Positions 23,391-35,004 of a stretch of 64,000 nt of DNA are shown one piece after another. The DNA comes from Castor canadensis (lineage: Eukaryota > Chordata > Mammalia > Rodentia > Castoridae), in the NCBI RefSeq assembly GCF_047511655.1, contig NC_133391.1:126922384-126986383 (forward strand). The letters are read 5' to 3'. The first letter of the stretch is position 1. Every line of letters begins with the position of its first letter. Below the pieces are notes generated by a model. It was not told where the DNA came from. It did no database searches and was given only the letters and a program-made list of their open reading frames with translations. Made by a program: the position numbers and the translations under genes.

Positions 23391-25580
23391 TCTGACATAC
23401 AGACAGAACTCAAGGAACAGTACCTGCTGTTATTTTGGAGCTGCAATTTGGGAATTTTTCAATGACCTTTCAGGGAATCTGGTGCAAATGATATTCATGG
23501 TGACACACATCATGGATGTCACAAGTGTCCAACGGCCCACATGGCCAGAAGTCCAGTTCAAGGCAGTGTAAGTTTTGAATAATCTCTCCACAGCACTTCT
23601 TGATTCACCCAAATGACATTAAAGGGAACTTAAAAGCTAAGTGTCTTTCCCTCTTGCTTCTAATACTTGCTTTCTCAAGTCTCACTACACATACAATGCT
23701 CATGGATTTGACCTGGTAAGATAACCTATTCCTCGCATAAGGTAGATTTTAGGATCAGAGCAAATTTCAGTCTAACACACAAAATTCAAAATAATAAGCA
23801 TTGATAATTATCAGCCATAATGCCCACGTATATAATCCTTGCCAAGAAGGTTAACGTTTAACTTGTATAAATAGTTACTGAATGTCTGCTATATGCTGAA
23901 TGCTATCACAGTATCTGATTATGAAGACAAACAAGTTACAGTCTTTGAACTCAAGGAACAGTCAGTAGAAAATAGGAAATACCAATAGATCAGTTCATAC
24001 CCCACTGTAGATCTAGCCTGGCCTGACTATGGAAGACAGAAAACGTAAAGGTATAAGGTATTGGTTAAGTCGGAAGGGCCATCTCAGAAAAGCAGTCCTT
24101 TCAATCTGTTAAAGAAACTATTATAGTAATATGTCACCTGATATCAAGGAATTTGACATTTACAAGTTAACAAATCTGGGTTCCTGGAGCTGTGCTTCTC
24201 TCTTATCAGGTGAGGACAGGGTACTTTGGAGCTTGGTGGCCTTTGCAGAGCTTCTCGGTTTAAGGCATGTGTACTGGATAAGAGTTAGCTCTGAGTCTCC
24301 TGTAGTAATGACTAGTAAGTGACATTCACAGGGTATCTCTCAAGGCCCAACCCTGCTATTCCCACAATGGTGTCAGAGTGATGTTGCTGCTTTGAGGCAC
24401 AGGTGCTCTGTGGCTCATCACTGACCTCTCCAAAATACAGCACAGTGTTCAATGCATTCACATGGCCAGCTCAAGGCAGGGGAAGGTTTGAATAATCTCT
24501 CTGCAGGAAGTTCTCTATTATATCGATCTCAGCATTTTATAGCAATTGTACCAATTTGCTCAATAATTAGAAATCCAAGTTTTAAGAAAAAAAAGGGTGA
24601 AGGAGAAGACAAGCTTGCACTTTTGGTTAAATACAGCAGTTTATCACTTATAAACTCACTTATAAATATGGTATTATAAGCTGTGTGTAAGAGTCTGGAT
24701 GATAAAGACAATGCTAAATTGTGGAGGACACTGAACCAAAACATCCTGTATAAGGAATATCATTTGTGTATGTGTTAGTATGTGTAAATGTGTGTGATCA
24801 ACAGAGATATCAATCAGAACATTTAGGAACAGCCAGCCTCTCCTGAAGCAATATTTATCCTTTATAGCAGAGTAAACATACACTTCTCAAAAATGGAGAT
24901 AAAGGCATTCGTGGGGCCTGTGGAATTTCTAAGCACTTGGTGTGGAGCTCCAGGTGCCCAACTCTAATGTGAAGTCCAAGTTCATGAGTGCCATCATGAG
25001 ATGCATCCATATACTATCACCTGTCAGGTGTTTGTGGTGATATGCATGAGAGGGTAAGAACAGTAGAAGGGGAAGGAGTTATGGAAAAACCCCTCCAGCA
25101 GCTAAAACAATGCCAGGCAAAACAGTGTCTACAAATGATTTAATGAGCAACAATTTACTTAAAATGACATCCAATATTTAGGGACACATTTCCTGTTCCT
25201 ACAGATGCTACCAAAGTATAAACATAATGCAGGAAAAATACTTACGGGACTCAAAACATCACACAAATTGCTTGATGAAAAGCGACAAAATAGTCTGTTG
25301 TTATTATCTGCTGCTTGGCAGAGTTCTTCTTTTGTTGAACATTAGAATAAAGCGACATCAGTTTGTCACTTAGCAAATGGTCCTCAGCTTTCTAAACCAT
25401 CCAGCAGATGGTCTAGGTGATAAAGCACAGCCCCAGTACGATCATGTTTTTGCTAGCAGCCTCTACCCCACATCGCTGCAATCATTCAGCCTCTCTCTGT
25501 CAACCATGTTGACATTCCTCAGTGTCTCACACCTCAGGTCACATGCATCACAGTCAAGCCACACAACTCTGAAGCTAAAT
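23391..25580. other. Unassigned sequence with one diverged local duplication
   Basis: No gene recognised. About 75 bases at 23520-23600 are repeated, diverged, at 24440-24515: both have CACATGGCCAG, TCAAGGCAG and TTTGAATAATCTCTC. 23855-23960 has L2/MIR-like wording (GAATGTCTGCTATATGCTGA). Confidence 0.4.
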
Positions 25581-25581
25581 T

Positions 25582-25618
25582 ACCAATCTTCTTTTTTTTT
25601 TTTTTAACCAATCTTCTT
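25582..25618 (-). repeat. Poly(T) flanked by a 12-base direct repeat
   Basis: ACCAATCTTCTT at 25582-25593 and again at 25607-25618 flanks a run of 12 T plus A. It looks like a target-site duplication around a tail-only retroinsertion. Confidence 0.55.
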
Positions 25619-25779
25619 AATGTCAGCTCCTTCAATGGCTTTTCTTCGCCATTCTTCACATGCCCCCTTGATCTCTGTAAGGTTGGTCCCTTAATGTTCC
25701 TGCGCTAAATTAAAAACTGCAGGTCCTGAAGTTTTGCAACAAAATTGGAGGGTTTTTTTTTTCTTTTTGCAGAGCACAC

Positions 25780-25906
25780 TTTCTTTCCTTCCTTCCTTCT
25801 TTCCTCTTTCCTTCTTCCTTCCTTCCATCCATCCATCCCTCCCTCCCTCCCTTCTTCCTTCCTTCCTTCCTTCCTTTCTTCTTTCCTTCCTTTGCTTCTT
25901 TCTTTC
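25780..25906 (+). repeat. Pyrimidine-rich (TTCC/CCAT/CCCT)n tract
   Basis: About 125 bases of TTCC variants with short CCAT and CCCT blocks. All frames through it (60-88 codons) are low-complexity artefacts. Confidence 0.95.
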
Positions 25907-25909
25907 AAT

Positions 25910-28765
25910 TCTAGACTAAAAGGGTATAAAATTGGAGTACAGGCAAAGCTTAAAACCCCCTGGTTGCCTCATAAGTCAAAAGTTAAAAAAAAATTGGATT
26001 TGCACAGATGAATGTTGATAATGGAGCAGAACTCCCAAGATTCTGCTGGTTGAACCTTGCCCTTCTTCCCTGGCTATGCAAGATGGAAACATGGGGCTCC
26101 AGCAGAGGAGATGCTTACAAATGGGAAGGCTGAGGTGGGAGTAGCCCTGTAGTTTTGGTGTATAGTTTCAAACAGTTGGCCTCTTCTAAAACATAGATAT
26201 TTATGTATATTTACATTAAGTTACTTTTTCTCATGAAACTACTAAATGTGCTTTCTCTAATCCACAAACTAGTTAATCCTGAAGAAGAAACAAGAGTTTA
26301 CTATATACTTCAGAGACAAGAGAAGGTAGTAGTCATCTGAGGAATGGGGAGGTATGGTGACTCTCAAAAGATAAAGCTGCCAAGACATGTGAAAGATCTA
26401 GTCAACTCATCATAAGAAGGTCTAGGATCATGAGTTTGGGCACAGAACCATTGTGTCTGAGTGTGTGCCTTTCAGTTTGAGTGTCTGTGAGTGACTTTTG
26501 AATTGCCATGTATAATATATAGGTGTTCACACACACTAGAATTGTACTGATTCATAAAAGTAAAATGTGACTCTGTCGCATTTATTTTGGGATTATTGCA
26601 AGGAGAAGAGTGGAATGTAAAGATAAAAGAAACCAATATCATACATGTAACCTGGACTTAGTAACTTAGCTACTCACAGTTCATGTTGAGAGGCACTTTG
26701 GGGAGCTAAGGGGAACTGTAGAGAAGATCTGTGAGATTCTTGGTGTGATTGTGAACCCAACTAATGTTATAATTCAGTAACCTAGGCCACCGAGTTTTAT
26801 GTTTGCCTTTAGGTGTTATTATTGCTGTGGCTACAAAGATCATGTCATGAAGGCTTCTGGTTCTCAGATTGTGACCTGAACTGAGAGCTGAAGAATCTGA
26901 GCTTTTTGTTCTCTTTCTGTAAGTGCTCAGGAATACAAAACTCCCTCTGACACCATAGTCATCATTACTGCCATAACTGTACGGAGCAGCAGTCACCTGG
27001 TCTCCCAAGGCACTTTTTTAGTTGGCCCTCCATCCCAGTCAACTGTAGGTGTTAATTTGACTAATTATGATTCCACCGCATACCATGGTTTACTAGCTTC
27101 CTACTTCCATTGGAAGAAGCTCCATACAGTTTTCAAGTTCAAGGACATGATCAAATGATGATCCAAACCCCATCTTTTCTGGCCTATCTCTTGGGACTAC
27201 TTCTGGAACCAATTTCATATCCATCAGAGTCCAATCAGGAGATAAAAAACAAAGTAATTTGAATAGCAAAAGTTCAATATAAAGAATTATCAGTAGGGGA
27301 TTGGAGGAACATAGGATTGGTTAGTAAGAGGTAAAAAGAGTATCAAATAACAGAATAATAGCATATGTAGAGCAGCCACTGCCCTGGAGTTGAGGCAGAA
27401 CGCTTTAGGAAGAGACATCCCTTCCCCATCAAGCTGATATCCAGACTTCCTGGGGAGGATATAGCCCTGGTTGACTGGATGCTAAAGAAACTCACTGCGG
27501 TACTACTGCAAAGACATTCCAAAAGATACTGGGGGTAAGCATTCTAAGGCTGAGAAATTATGTCCTAAGTGCCTGAGGAGGTCCTTAATGGAAAAATGCC
27601 AGAAATTCACTGCTAGCACCCCTCTTGGAACCCAGCTGAGGTAGGTTATGGAAAGAAAATGCCCACCGGAAGGGGATATGTGCTGGCTGCTGAATACTGC
27701 CAACTGTGATGTGCAGCAAGAGTTGGGGGTCATACAAGCTTCCTGCTTATAGGGACTGGATGCTGTAAAAAATGCATGCTGCATGAGCTTCCTAAAAGCA
27801 CATCAGAACCAGAAAGAGAAACTCTTCTGTAATCCAGAGTCTGTCCAGGGCCCTCTACTGAGAAAGGTAAATTGTGCTGCCTAGCAAGGGAAGTAGTCAA
27901 AGGGGCCAGATCCATTATTGTAAAGCAAGAAATGGGGTTGATTTGGAAGGCAGCTATGCTTACCACTATACCACCAACACATTCAGAAATGGGGATGATT
28001 TGGGATCTGAGAGGTAAAACCCTGATAATTGGTTCACAGACACAGGTCAGTAGGCAATAATACTTAGCAACCAATGACCTCAAAGACCTTATCATGAGAA
28101 TATGGGGAGTTTGACAGGGAGACTAGCTTAATATAAGGAGCCTCTCTTCCCCTTCTCCTTCTACCATCCTTCTCCTCCTCTTTCTCTTTTTCCTCTTTCT
28201 CAGCTTACTCCTCTTCCTTCTTTTGGTGAGGGAGAGTTGGTTGTGGCATAATGAAAAATGTCAGCCAGACTTCTCTATTACTAGACAGTCTTGGTTGAGT
28301 ATTTTTTCCACCAGGATGTGGTACAGCTCTGGCTCTCTAGTCTTGGTGACAGCAAAGTGAGGGCACAGGTGCAGCAAAGGCATTACTGCCTAAGGAATAA
28401 ATGGCTTGTGGCATGTGCAGCTCATATCATCAATAGTAGTACACCATGTGGCGGTGAGAAGTGATGGCATAGACTCTCAGCCAGATTTTCAAACAAATTC
28501 TCCTTATTCCTCACTTAGAAACTGTTCTGACTCTCCTTTGGACTAGCAATTCCCTTGGGCAATTCACAATGGGAGAGGCTGCAAGGGAGTAGACAAACTC
28601 AAAGGGGAGTGAGATCTTCAGCAACTAATTGCAACCCCCCAATTAAAGCAGTGTCACATCAATTGCAGAAGGGAAGAACCCAGAGTGGCAGTCTTTCTTT
28701 AGTGTTATGCAGCACTAGAAAGGCAGTGATATTTTGGGGTACAGCTTCATTTAATGGGAGGGGGA
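25910..28765. other. Mostly unassigned; possible old LTR-like repeat at 27220-28060
   Basis: No gene recognised. Frames of 93-121 codons on the minus strand at 26706-28095 have no domain. 28137-28202 is a polypyrimidine tract ending in CAG. Confidence 0.35.
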
Positions 28766-28769
28766 ACTC

Positions 28770-28985
28770 TACTTATTACATATCTACCATGTAGGGGTTT
28801 TGATAAGCTCTTTATATACTTTATTTGTTCTTCACCGAAACTAATACTATTATGTCCATATTATAGATAAAAAGCTTGATTTGTAGAGGCTAAGTGATTT
28901 ACTCAAGGTCAGATACATAATAAGAAGCAAAAGCCTTTGGACCAGACTTGCCTGCTTCCAAAGGTGGTGCTGCTTGTGCAACAGC
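28770..28985 (-). mobile_element. MIR SINE fragment
   Basis: TTATTACATATCTACCATGT, TATTATAGATAAAAAGCTTG and TTTACTCAAGGTCAGATACA are reverse-complement MIR landmarks. Confidence 0.65.
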
Positions 28986-28989
28986 TGGG

Positions 28990-30010
28990 AAAGCATTGCT
29001 GTGAAGCAGAGTGAAAGGGAGTCTCAGAGCAGATGACAGGGCCAGAGTTAGACAGGGTAAATGCAGGTTAACACACTGTAACAAATGCACCCTAAAACAT
29101 GCAATGAATCAAGCACAATGGAGGTTCCCATCTCACTCACATTGTCAGCAATCTCCAGCTAAGAGTAGAAGGGACGTTGAAGCCAGGGGCTAGACAGGCC
29201 AGGAACATGTTTTCAATGGTTCAAAGAAGGCTGAGGAGGAAGAAGTGATACAGACTTGGAGAGAAGAGAGTCTGGTTGCCAGTTGTTAGAGGTTTTTACT
29301 GTTACTTTTGATAAACATTTTATATTTGTAGGGTATATTCAGCCCCAAATGACACCAAAACAGTGGGTTTTGTTCTTGTTGAAGGCCAACTTTTTGCCTT
29401 TTGGACACTGCCCTCCCTCACTACAACCAATAGAGAAGTGGCTAGCTAGGAGAGAGAAAATTTGGGTAAAGGAAAAGGACTTTTGTTCAGTCAGACTGAG
29501 ATAACCCCAGGGCTCTGTTCTTGCATGTTGTAGTGTGGTTTCTTTACCTTTCTGCAGAGTTGAAAGAGTGGTTGCTGGCTGGCCACAACTGAGACTACAG
29601 TGTCCCAGAGTGGCCTGGGAGGTCTGGCCATGTCTGTTTTTTTATTTGGATCTTTGGATAGGGAAGTAGGTAGAGCCTCATCCCCTGGAGATAGCCTCAT
29701 ACCTGTAGGGAGCTGCACTCTCTCTGCTCAGCCTTCCCATGGGCTGCACTCCCCTGTAGTTGTGAATAAAAGCATGAGCTGTCTGGGCAGTCTGAACTCT
29801 GCCACTCTAGGAAAATGTAGACACAATCCAGGGACGGCTGTGCTGACCCCAGTGTTTTACCGAGTACTATGCATGGACTTTGCTTTTGGGACCTTGATAA
29901 TTGTGCCACAGCCTATAAAATATTTATGTTGTTTTTGCAGATATATATTATTTACTGTACATTCTATAAAATATTTACATGGGAAAATTTTCCTAAAGAC
30001 TGTATTCTGA
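28990..30010. other. Unassigned sequence
   Basis: No gene recognised. The 136-codon frame at 29600-30010 lacks any recognisable domain. CTATAAAATATTTA occurs twice, 51 bases apart (29913 and 29964). Confidence 0.4.
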
Positions 30011-30014
30011 ATAT

Positions 30015-30190
30015 TACTTCTGTCTCACTGCATACTGGACTGGAAGTCAGGAGACCTGGGTTTTGTTTCTGTCTTTTGTCTTCAAGGCTGTGTGACTTTG
30101 GGCAAGTCCATTCACTTCTCTGATTTTCTCATGTGTAAAATAAGGAGGAAACAACATGGAATATCCATCATCCCTTTCAGCTGTAATACT
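30015..30190 (+). mobile_element. MIR-family SINE fragment
   Basis: GGAAGTCAGGAGACCTGGGT, GTGACTTTGGGCAAGTCCAT and TGATTTTCTCATGTGTAAAA are typical MIR-core phrases. Confidence 0.6.
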
Positions 30191-30414
30191 GTATGGTTCA
30201 TTTCCTCTAGATAAGTAAGACACAGGCAGCCCTCAACCTGTAGTAATCTCGGGGCACTATGTCAAAAAAAAGTCTTTTGGTGTTTCATCGCTGCAAATAA
30301 AGGAAACCCTGCCAAGTGCAAGTGGGAAAAAACACCATCTCAGTGTGGATAGAAGCAAGACCTATAAATTGCAACTAGAAAAGGAAGTCAGGAACATAAG
30401 TGGTCTTAGAGACA

Positions 30415-30570
30415 AACAGTGACTAGGAATACGGGTTTTGAAAGAGCATACCTGGGTTTGTGAACCCAGCTTTACTGCTCACTATTTTGTGATCTTGGGA
30501 AATTTGTTTAACCCTCCGAACCTGGGGGCTTTATATGCAGAGTGAGGAGATTAATATTAAATACCCCTGG
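30415..30570 (+). mobile_element. MIR SINE fragment
   Basis: ACGGGTTTTGAAAGAGCATA, GTGATCTTGGGAAATTTGTT and TAACCCTCCGAACCTG follow MIR order. Confidence 0.65.
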
Positions 30571-30610
30571 TGTTGTTCTGAGGGAGGGAGGAAAGGAGTG
30601 AAGACAGAGT

Positions 30611-30653
30611 GGAAGGAAAGAAGGAAGGAAGAAAGGAAGGAAGGAAGGAAGGA
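30611..30653 (+). repeat. (GGAA)n microsatellite
   Basis: Tandem GGAA/GAAA units. GGAA arrays can bind ETS factors, but nothing here shows function. Confidence 0.9.
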
Positions 30654-30749
30654 GGTCCTGAGGAACATGGACATGTGAAACTGAGAGTGAAAGTAAGAAC
30701 AAAAGAGGAGAAAAAGGGAAAGGCCATTGTGGTGTAAAAAACTGAGAGA

Positions 30750-30956
30750 AACTGGGCAGCAGTGGCTCACACTTGTAATCCTAGCTACTTGGGAGGCTGA
30801 GATTGGGAGGATAGCAGTTTGAGGCCACCCTGGCAAATAGTTTGTGAGAAGCCACATCTTCAAAAAATAACCAGAGCAAAATGGACTGGAGGTGTGGCTC
30901 AAGTGGTAGAGTGCCTGCTTTGCAAGTGTGAAGCCCTGAGCTCAAACCCCAGTCCC

Positions 30957-30957
<1 letters not shown>
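30750..30957 (+). mobile_element. Well-preserved dimeric B1 + ID-like SINE
   Basis: The B1-like half starts ACTGGGCAGCAGTGGCTCAC and runs to the linker ATAACCAGAGCAAAATGGAC. The ID-like half follows with an A-box region (GTGTGGCTCAAGTGG) and B-box region (GAGCTCAAACCCC), ending CCCCAGTCCCAC. This is the cleanest example of the family and the main basis for the rodent call. A GA repeat takes the place of the A-rich tail. Confidence 0.9.

Positions 30958-30960
<3 letters not shown>

Positions 30961-31009
<49 letters not shown>
30961..31009 (+). repeat. (GA)n microsatellite
   Basis: About 24 AG units directly after the SINE. Confidence 0.97.
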
Positions 31010-31011
<2 letters not shown>

Positions 31012-31564
31012 ATCATGACTTGAGAGTATTCCAGGAAAAGGAAATAGTCAAATCGTTGAGCAGTCAAATAAAGTGAGGACAGATAAGTGTCCACTGGATT
31101 TGGTCACACAGGATGGAGACAGAGACCTGGGAACAGCAGATGAATCACAACTTGGGAATTTGAAAATGGTATGTTGGGATACATACTCTGCATAGATTTA
31201 CTTGTATTCAGAAGGATTAAAAACACAAGTAAACAACCTGAAAATTGATCACACATGCTTGTTTGCTTACCATAATGGCCTCAGCCTGAAGCTTGATGGG
31301 AACTTAACAGGCCATGGTAGCAGTTGTTGGGACTGGAGAAGCATGGAGTTGATAGGATGTTGGGTACATTTGTATACTGTAGTTTGCATAATGCAGGTAG
31401 AAGACATAGCAGAATGTCCAGAAATCTTTCTTTTTTAAAAAAACTAAAAATAAAAAAATACACTGCAGTTCATGCTCCTTTTTCAGTCACTTCAGTAGAG
31501 GCAATGGAAAGTATGAAGGAGGCAGTCTCATAAATGTCCAATATGGGTTTCTCTCAAAAATAGC

Positions 31565-31725
31565 ACAGTAAATTATTTAATCCTCTCTATTACTCTGTGG
31601 AGTAGGCAGGGATGTTACAGTGTTATTGTCCCAGTTTTAAAGACTAAGCAAGCTGGCCAAGAACACATAGCCAGTATTTGGCAGAGCTGGCTTGAATACA
31701 AGGCCCATTAGCTTCCCACTCCTCT
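31565..31725 (-). mobile_element. MIR SINE fragment
   Basis: TTATTTAATCCTCTCTATTA, GCCAAGAACACATAGCCAGT and TTGGCAGAGCTGGCTTGAAT match reverse-complement MIR. Confidence 0.7.
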
Positions 31726-31780
31726 ACAAAAAAGGAAGCCATTATCCATGACCCTCCCATCATAATAGCTTCCATTATGA

Positions 31781-31818
31781 AAAAGCATGAAGAGGAAGGT
31801 TATTCTCTTCATGCTTTT
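31781..31818. repeat. Perfect 14-bp inverted repeat
   Basis: AAAAGCATGAAGAG (31781-31794) and CTCTTCATGCTTTT (31805-31818) are exact reverse complements with a 10-base spacer. Confidence 0.9.
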
Positions 31819-31819
31819 C

Positions 31820-34590
31820 TTTTCTTTTTAGTTCTTTTCCCTCTTTCCATGGGTAAACTTTCATTCCTTCCTTTTCATTCTTGACAAATCCTTGTTCAGT
31901 GGCTGGAGATCCAATGAGGAACCAGGTCCCATTCACACCACTTCCTTTGCTTCTTCAGTGAGTGAATGGCTTGGTGTTGAAGGATAAATGGAACATGCCA
32001 AAGGTAAATTGATGACTTATAAAGTTGGGGGGAGGGAGGGATAGCAGCACATAGGCAAGGTCGTTATGTAGGAGACGATGAAGGCTGTACACATACCATT
32101 TAATATACAGCAAGAGTCATAATATTTCATGTATGGAACTGAAAAAAAACCATTTTTTTCTTAATTTTTTGAGTGATTAAAATCAGGTGGTCATGCACAG
32201 TGTGGTCATTATTCCGAAAATGAAACCTAAACAGATCATAAGCAGTTCACACAGTTTTCTGAGCCTCACTTGTGAACAGGGAGCCCTGAGCCAAGCCAGA
32301 TGGGCAGGGGTCCCCAGCGTGTCTGGCAGCATTACCATGGGAATTCTGGTGTACAAGCCTCTGGGAGAGCATGATTTGAGAGGCACAGAGCAAGAAGGGG
32401 GCTGAGAGGGTTTCTAGAGACTGTCCCAGATGGATCATTGAAAACTATCCCTCCTAGAACAGGACATTCTATGCCTCCCTTGCCACCTTCTCTCAGGCTC
32501 CCAAGCTGCCCAATGTCCACAATAAGAAAGGGATGGTTTATGCTTTAATGAAAAGAAAATCCTTCTATATTTGGTAGCATTTAAAGCTTCATTATAATAA
32601 GTGTTTGTGGAAATAAAGCCTTTCTTTGTATGCCTTGAAACACAGGGAGAACTGGCCACATTTCCATGGCAGTGAGGGATGCTGGAGAAAGGGGCCTCTT
32701 GAATGTTCTATGCAAATTTATGAAAACAACATGTAAATCAGTAGAGTTCTAGTGATTCAAAACAAACAAACAAATGTCAAGGAAGAGAGTGATTACTGTG
32801 TCTCATGGGGGATTCCTGACTCTACCCATAGGGTTATCCAGGTGTGTGTGTGAGTCAGTGTGTCTCAGTGTGTATATCTTAGAGTGTGTGTGCACATGTG
32901 TCTATGTGTATATAGGGAGAGGATGTAGGGCAGCAAAGAGACCTAAGTATACCAAAGAATGTGGAACGTTAAGGTTTTTTTTTGCTATTTCCTGAGAGCC
33001 AGAGCTCCTGCTCCTGTCAGGAGTAATAACTATTGCTAGAAAATAGGATTAAATGTACATTGAGTTGTACAAAAGGGAGTGCTGTAAAACACCCAGGACC
33101 AGGAATTGGGGTAGGCTCTTAGGCCCTACTGGGTATGAGTTAGGGCCCCATCTTGGGCTCTTCAGGGTGTCTCTGCAGGGCCAACTGCATGTGACCTTCC
33201 AGAGCCTGTAGCTTGCTCTGTTTCCCATTCTGGGTATCTAGAGGAATCCAAGGTTTCTAGTATTGAAGTTGGTGTTCTGGGTTGTTAGGAGGTTGGGCTT
33301 GTAAAAGAAGGAGGATGGACAACATATCATAGTTTACCAGCTCCACTTGGGACATTTAGATACCTGGTTCTATGGAATAGGAGCCTTTTCTAGTTCTCCA
33401 GCCCCTGCATCACCATGTAGAAGAGAGCCTGGCCAGGGATATTGTCTAGTCTTGGGCCAGGCTTGAGTGGTCATGCCATCTTCGATGGCTCATTGGTTAA
33501 TCAGGATCAGGGTGAGGCTGTACTGGATGAGCATTACAGTGTTTAGAAGATAAACATCACTAAGAAAGGTGGGGTCTTTTAAGATTCTCCAATGCTTGGT
33601 GACCCTGGAGCTAGGATGTGGAAAGGAGGTTGCAGACTGCCAGTTCCATGTGGATTGTGTGTATATTGGTTCTGAGTTAAAATTGGGTTCAATGGTTTAA
33701 AATCTGTTATATTTGTCAAATGCATTAATCTTAGAATATTTGCACACAGTTGCAGGGTGTTGCATTAATGACTTTAAATCTAACAAATCATTGCCTTTTT
33801 GAAGTTATAACATCCTGAACTTATTAGGTGAGTTTATGAAAAATAATATGCAATCCACAAATAGAATTTTAAATTTTCTATTAGCCATCGTACAAAAGTA
33901 AAAAGAAACAGGTAAAACCAATTTTAATAGTATACTTTGTCTAACCCAAAGTATCCAAAATACCCTCATTTCCATTTTTAATCAATGCAATAGCTATTCG
34001 AACTAAGCATTTGAAATCTGGTGTCTATTTTACACTCTTAGTACATTCACTTAGGATCAGCAGCATTTTTGAAGTGCTCATTAGGCACACATGGCTAGTG
34101 GTTGTTGAACTTTATTATGGAGTGCTGGAGCCTTCAGTTTCCCTGACAGTTTGGTTGGGACCTTGGGAGGTTGGGGATGGGATGTGGAGAGAAATCTCAT
34201 TTTCAAATGCAAGTACTGCCTTGTTTGTGTGAACTGTTTATCTTTGCAGTAATATGAATAACCATCCCATCCTGTATGCCTACTTATGTAATTAATTAGC
34301 ATTTATATAGCAGTTTATGTTTGCAGAGTGCTTTATTGATGTAGTTGCCAGTATATTTATCTACTTGCATATTTATACTTTCATATGTGCCTACCTGTGC
34401 TAATTACTGCTATAATTATTGAAGTTATTTAAGAACACAACTCATCGTTACCTTCAAGAGCACCAACAACTATTTTAATAGCAACAATAAATTCCATTTT
34501 CCCTCTCCAAGTTGTCTACTTCACAAAGAGATTTTATATCTTTACCAGTATTCTCTAAGTTTTTGCTTTGCCTCAGAATGAAAAATGCAT
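31820..34590. other. Unassigned sequence
   Basis: About 2.8 kb with no recognised gene. 32310-32385 has faint MER5-like wording. 32840-32910 is GT-rich. Small overlapping frames at 32183-32659 are unsupported. Confidence 0.4.
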
Positions 34591-34608
34591 TTAAAAGCAA
34601 CCTAGTAA

Positions 34609-34988
34609 CCCAAAACATGAAAATGTCTGATGTCCCCACTGCAGAGGAACTAATACAGAAACCTTAAGGCGACAGAGGTCAATATGAGAAGGGGATCAGG
34701 AACTAGTGAAAAGGTCAGGTAGAGATGAATCAACTTGGGTTGTAACACATTTGTACATGGAAGCAACATTAGGAATCTCTCTGTATAGCTATCCTTATCT
34801 CAACTAGCAAAAACGCTTTGTTTTTCTTATTATTGCTTATGTCTTCTCTTCAACAAAATTGGAGAAAAGGGCAGAACAGTTTCTGCCTGGAAGCAAGGAG
34901 GGGTGAGAAGGGGGCACAGTGAGGAGAAAGGGCCCAAACAATGTATGCACATGTGAATAAATGAATAAAAAAAAATTAATAAATAAAT
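34609..34988 (+). mobile_element. 5'-truncated LINE-1 3' end
   Basis: Bounded by a 16-base target-site duplication AAAAGCAACCTAGTAA (34593-34608 and 34989-35004). The body matches the 3' UTR of the L1 copies at 39.75 and 44.49 kb in the opposite orientation: GTATAGCTATCCTTATCTCA, AACAAAATTGGAGAAAAGGG, a G-rich tract and ATGTATGCACATGTGAATAA, then an A-rich tail. It is clearly more diverged than those two, so it is older. Confidence 0.9.
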
Positions 34989-35004
34989 AAAAGCAACCTA
35001 GTAA

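Noticed and set aside
25705-26011. Lys/Glu/Arg-rich and Pro/Ser/Phe-rich frames
   Set aside because: Low-complexity translation of the TTCC tract.
29600-30010. 136-codon frame as a possible small gene
   Set aside because: No domain, no Kozak or promoter evidence. It overlaps an opposite frame and ends next to a MIR.
32310-32385. Second MER5-like fragment
   Set aside because: Only a short phrase (GGCAGCATTACCATGGGAAT) fits. It is too weak to annotate.
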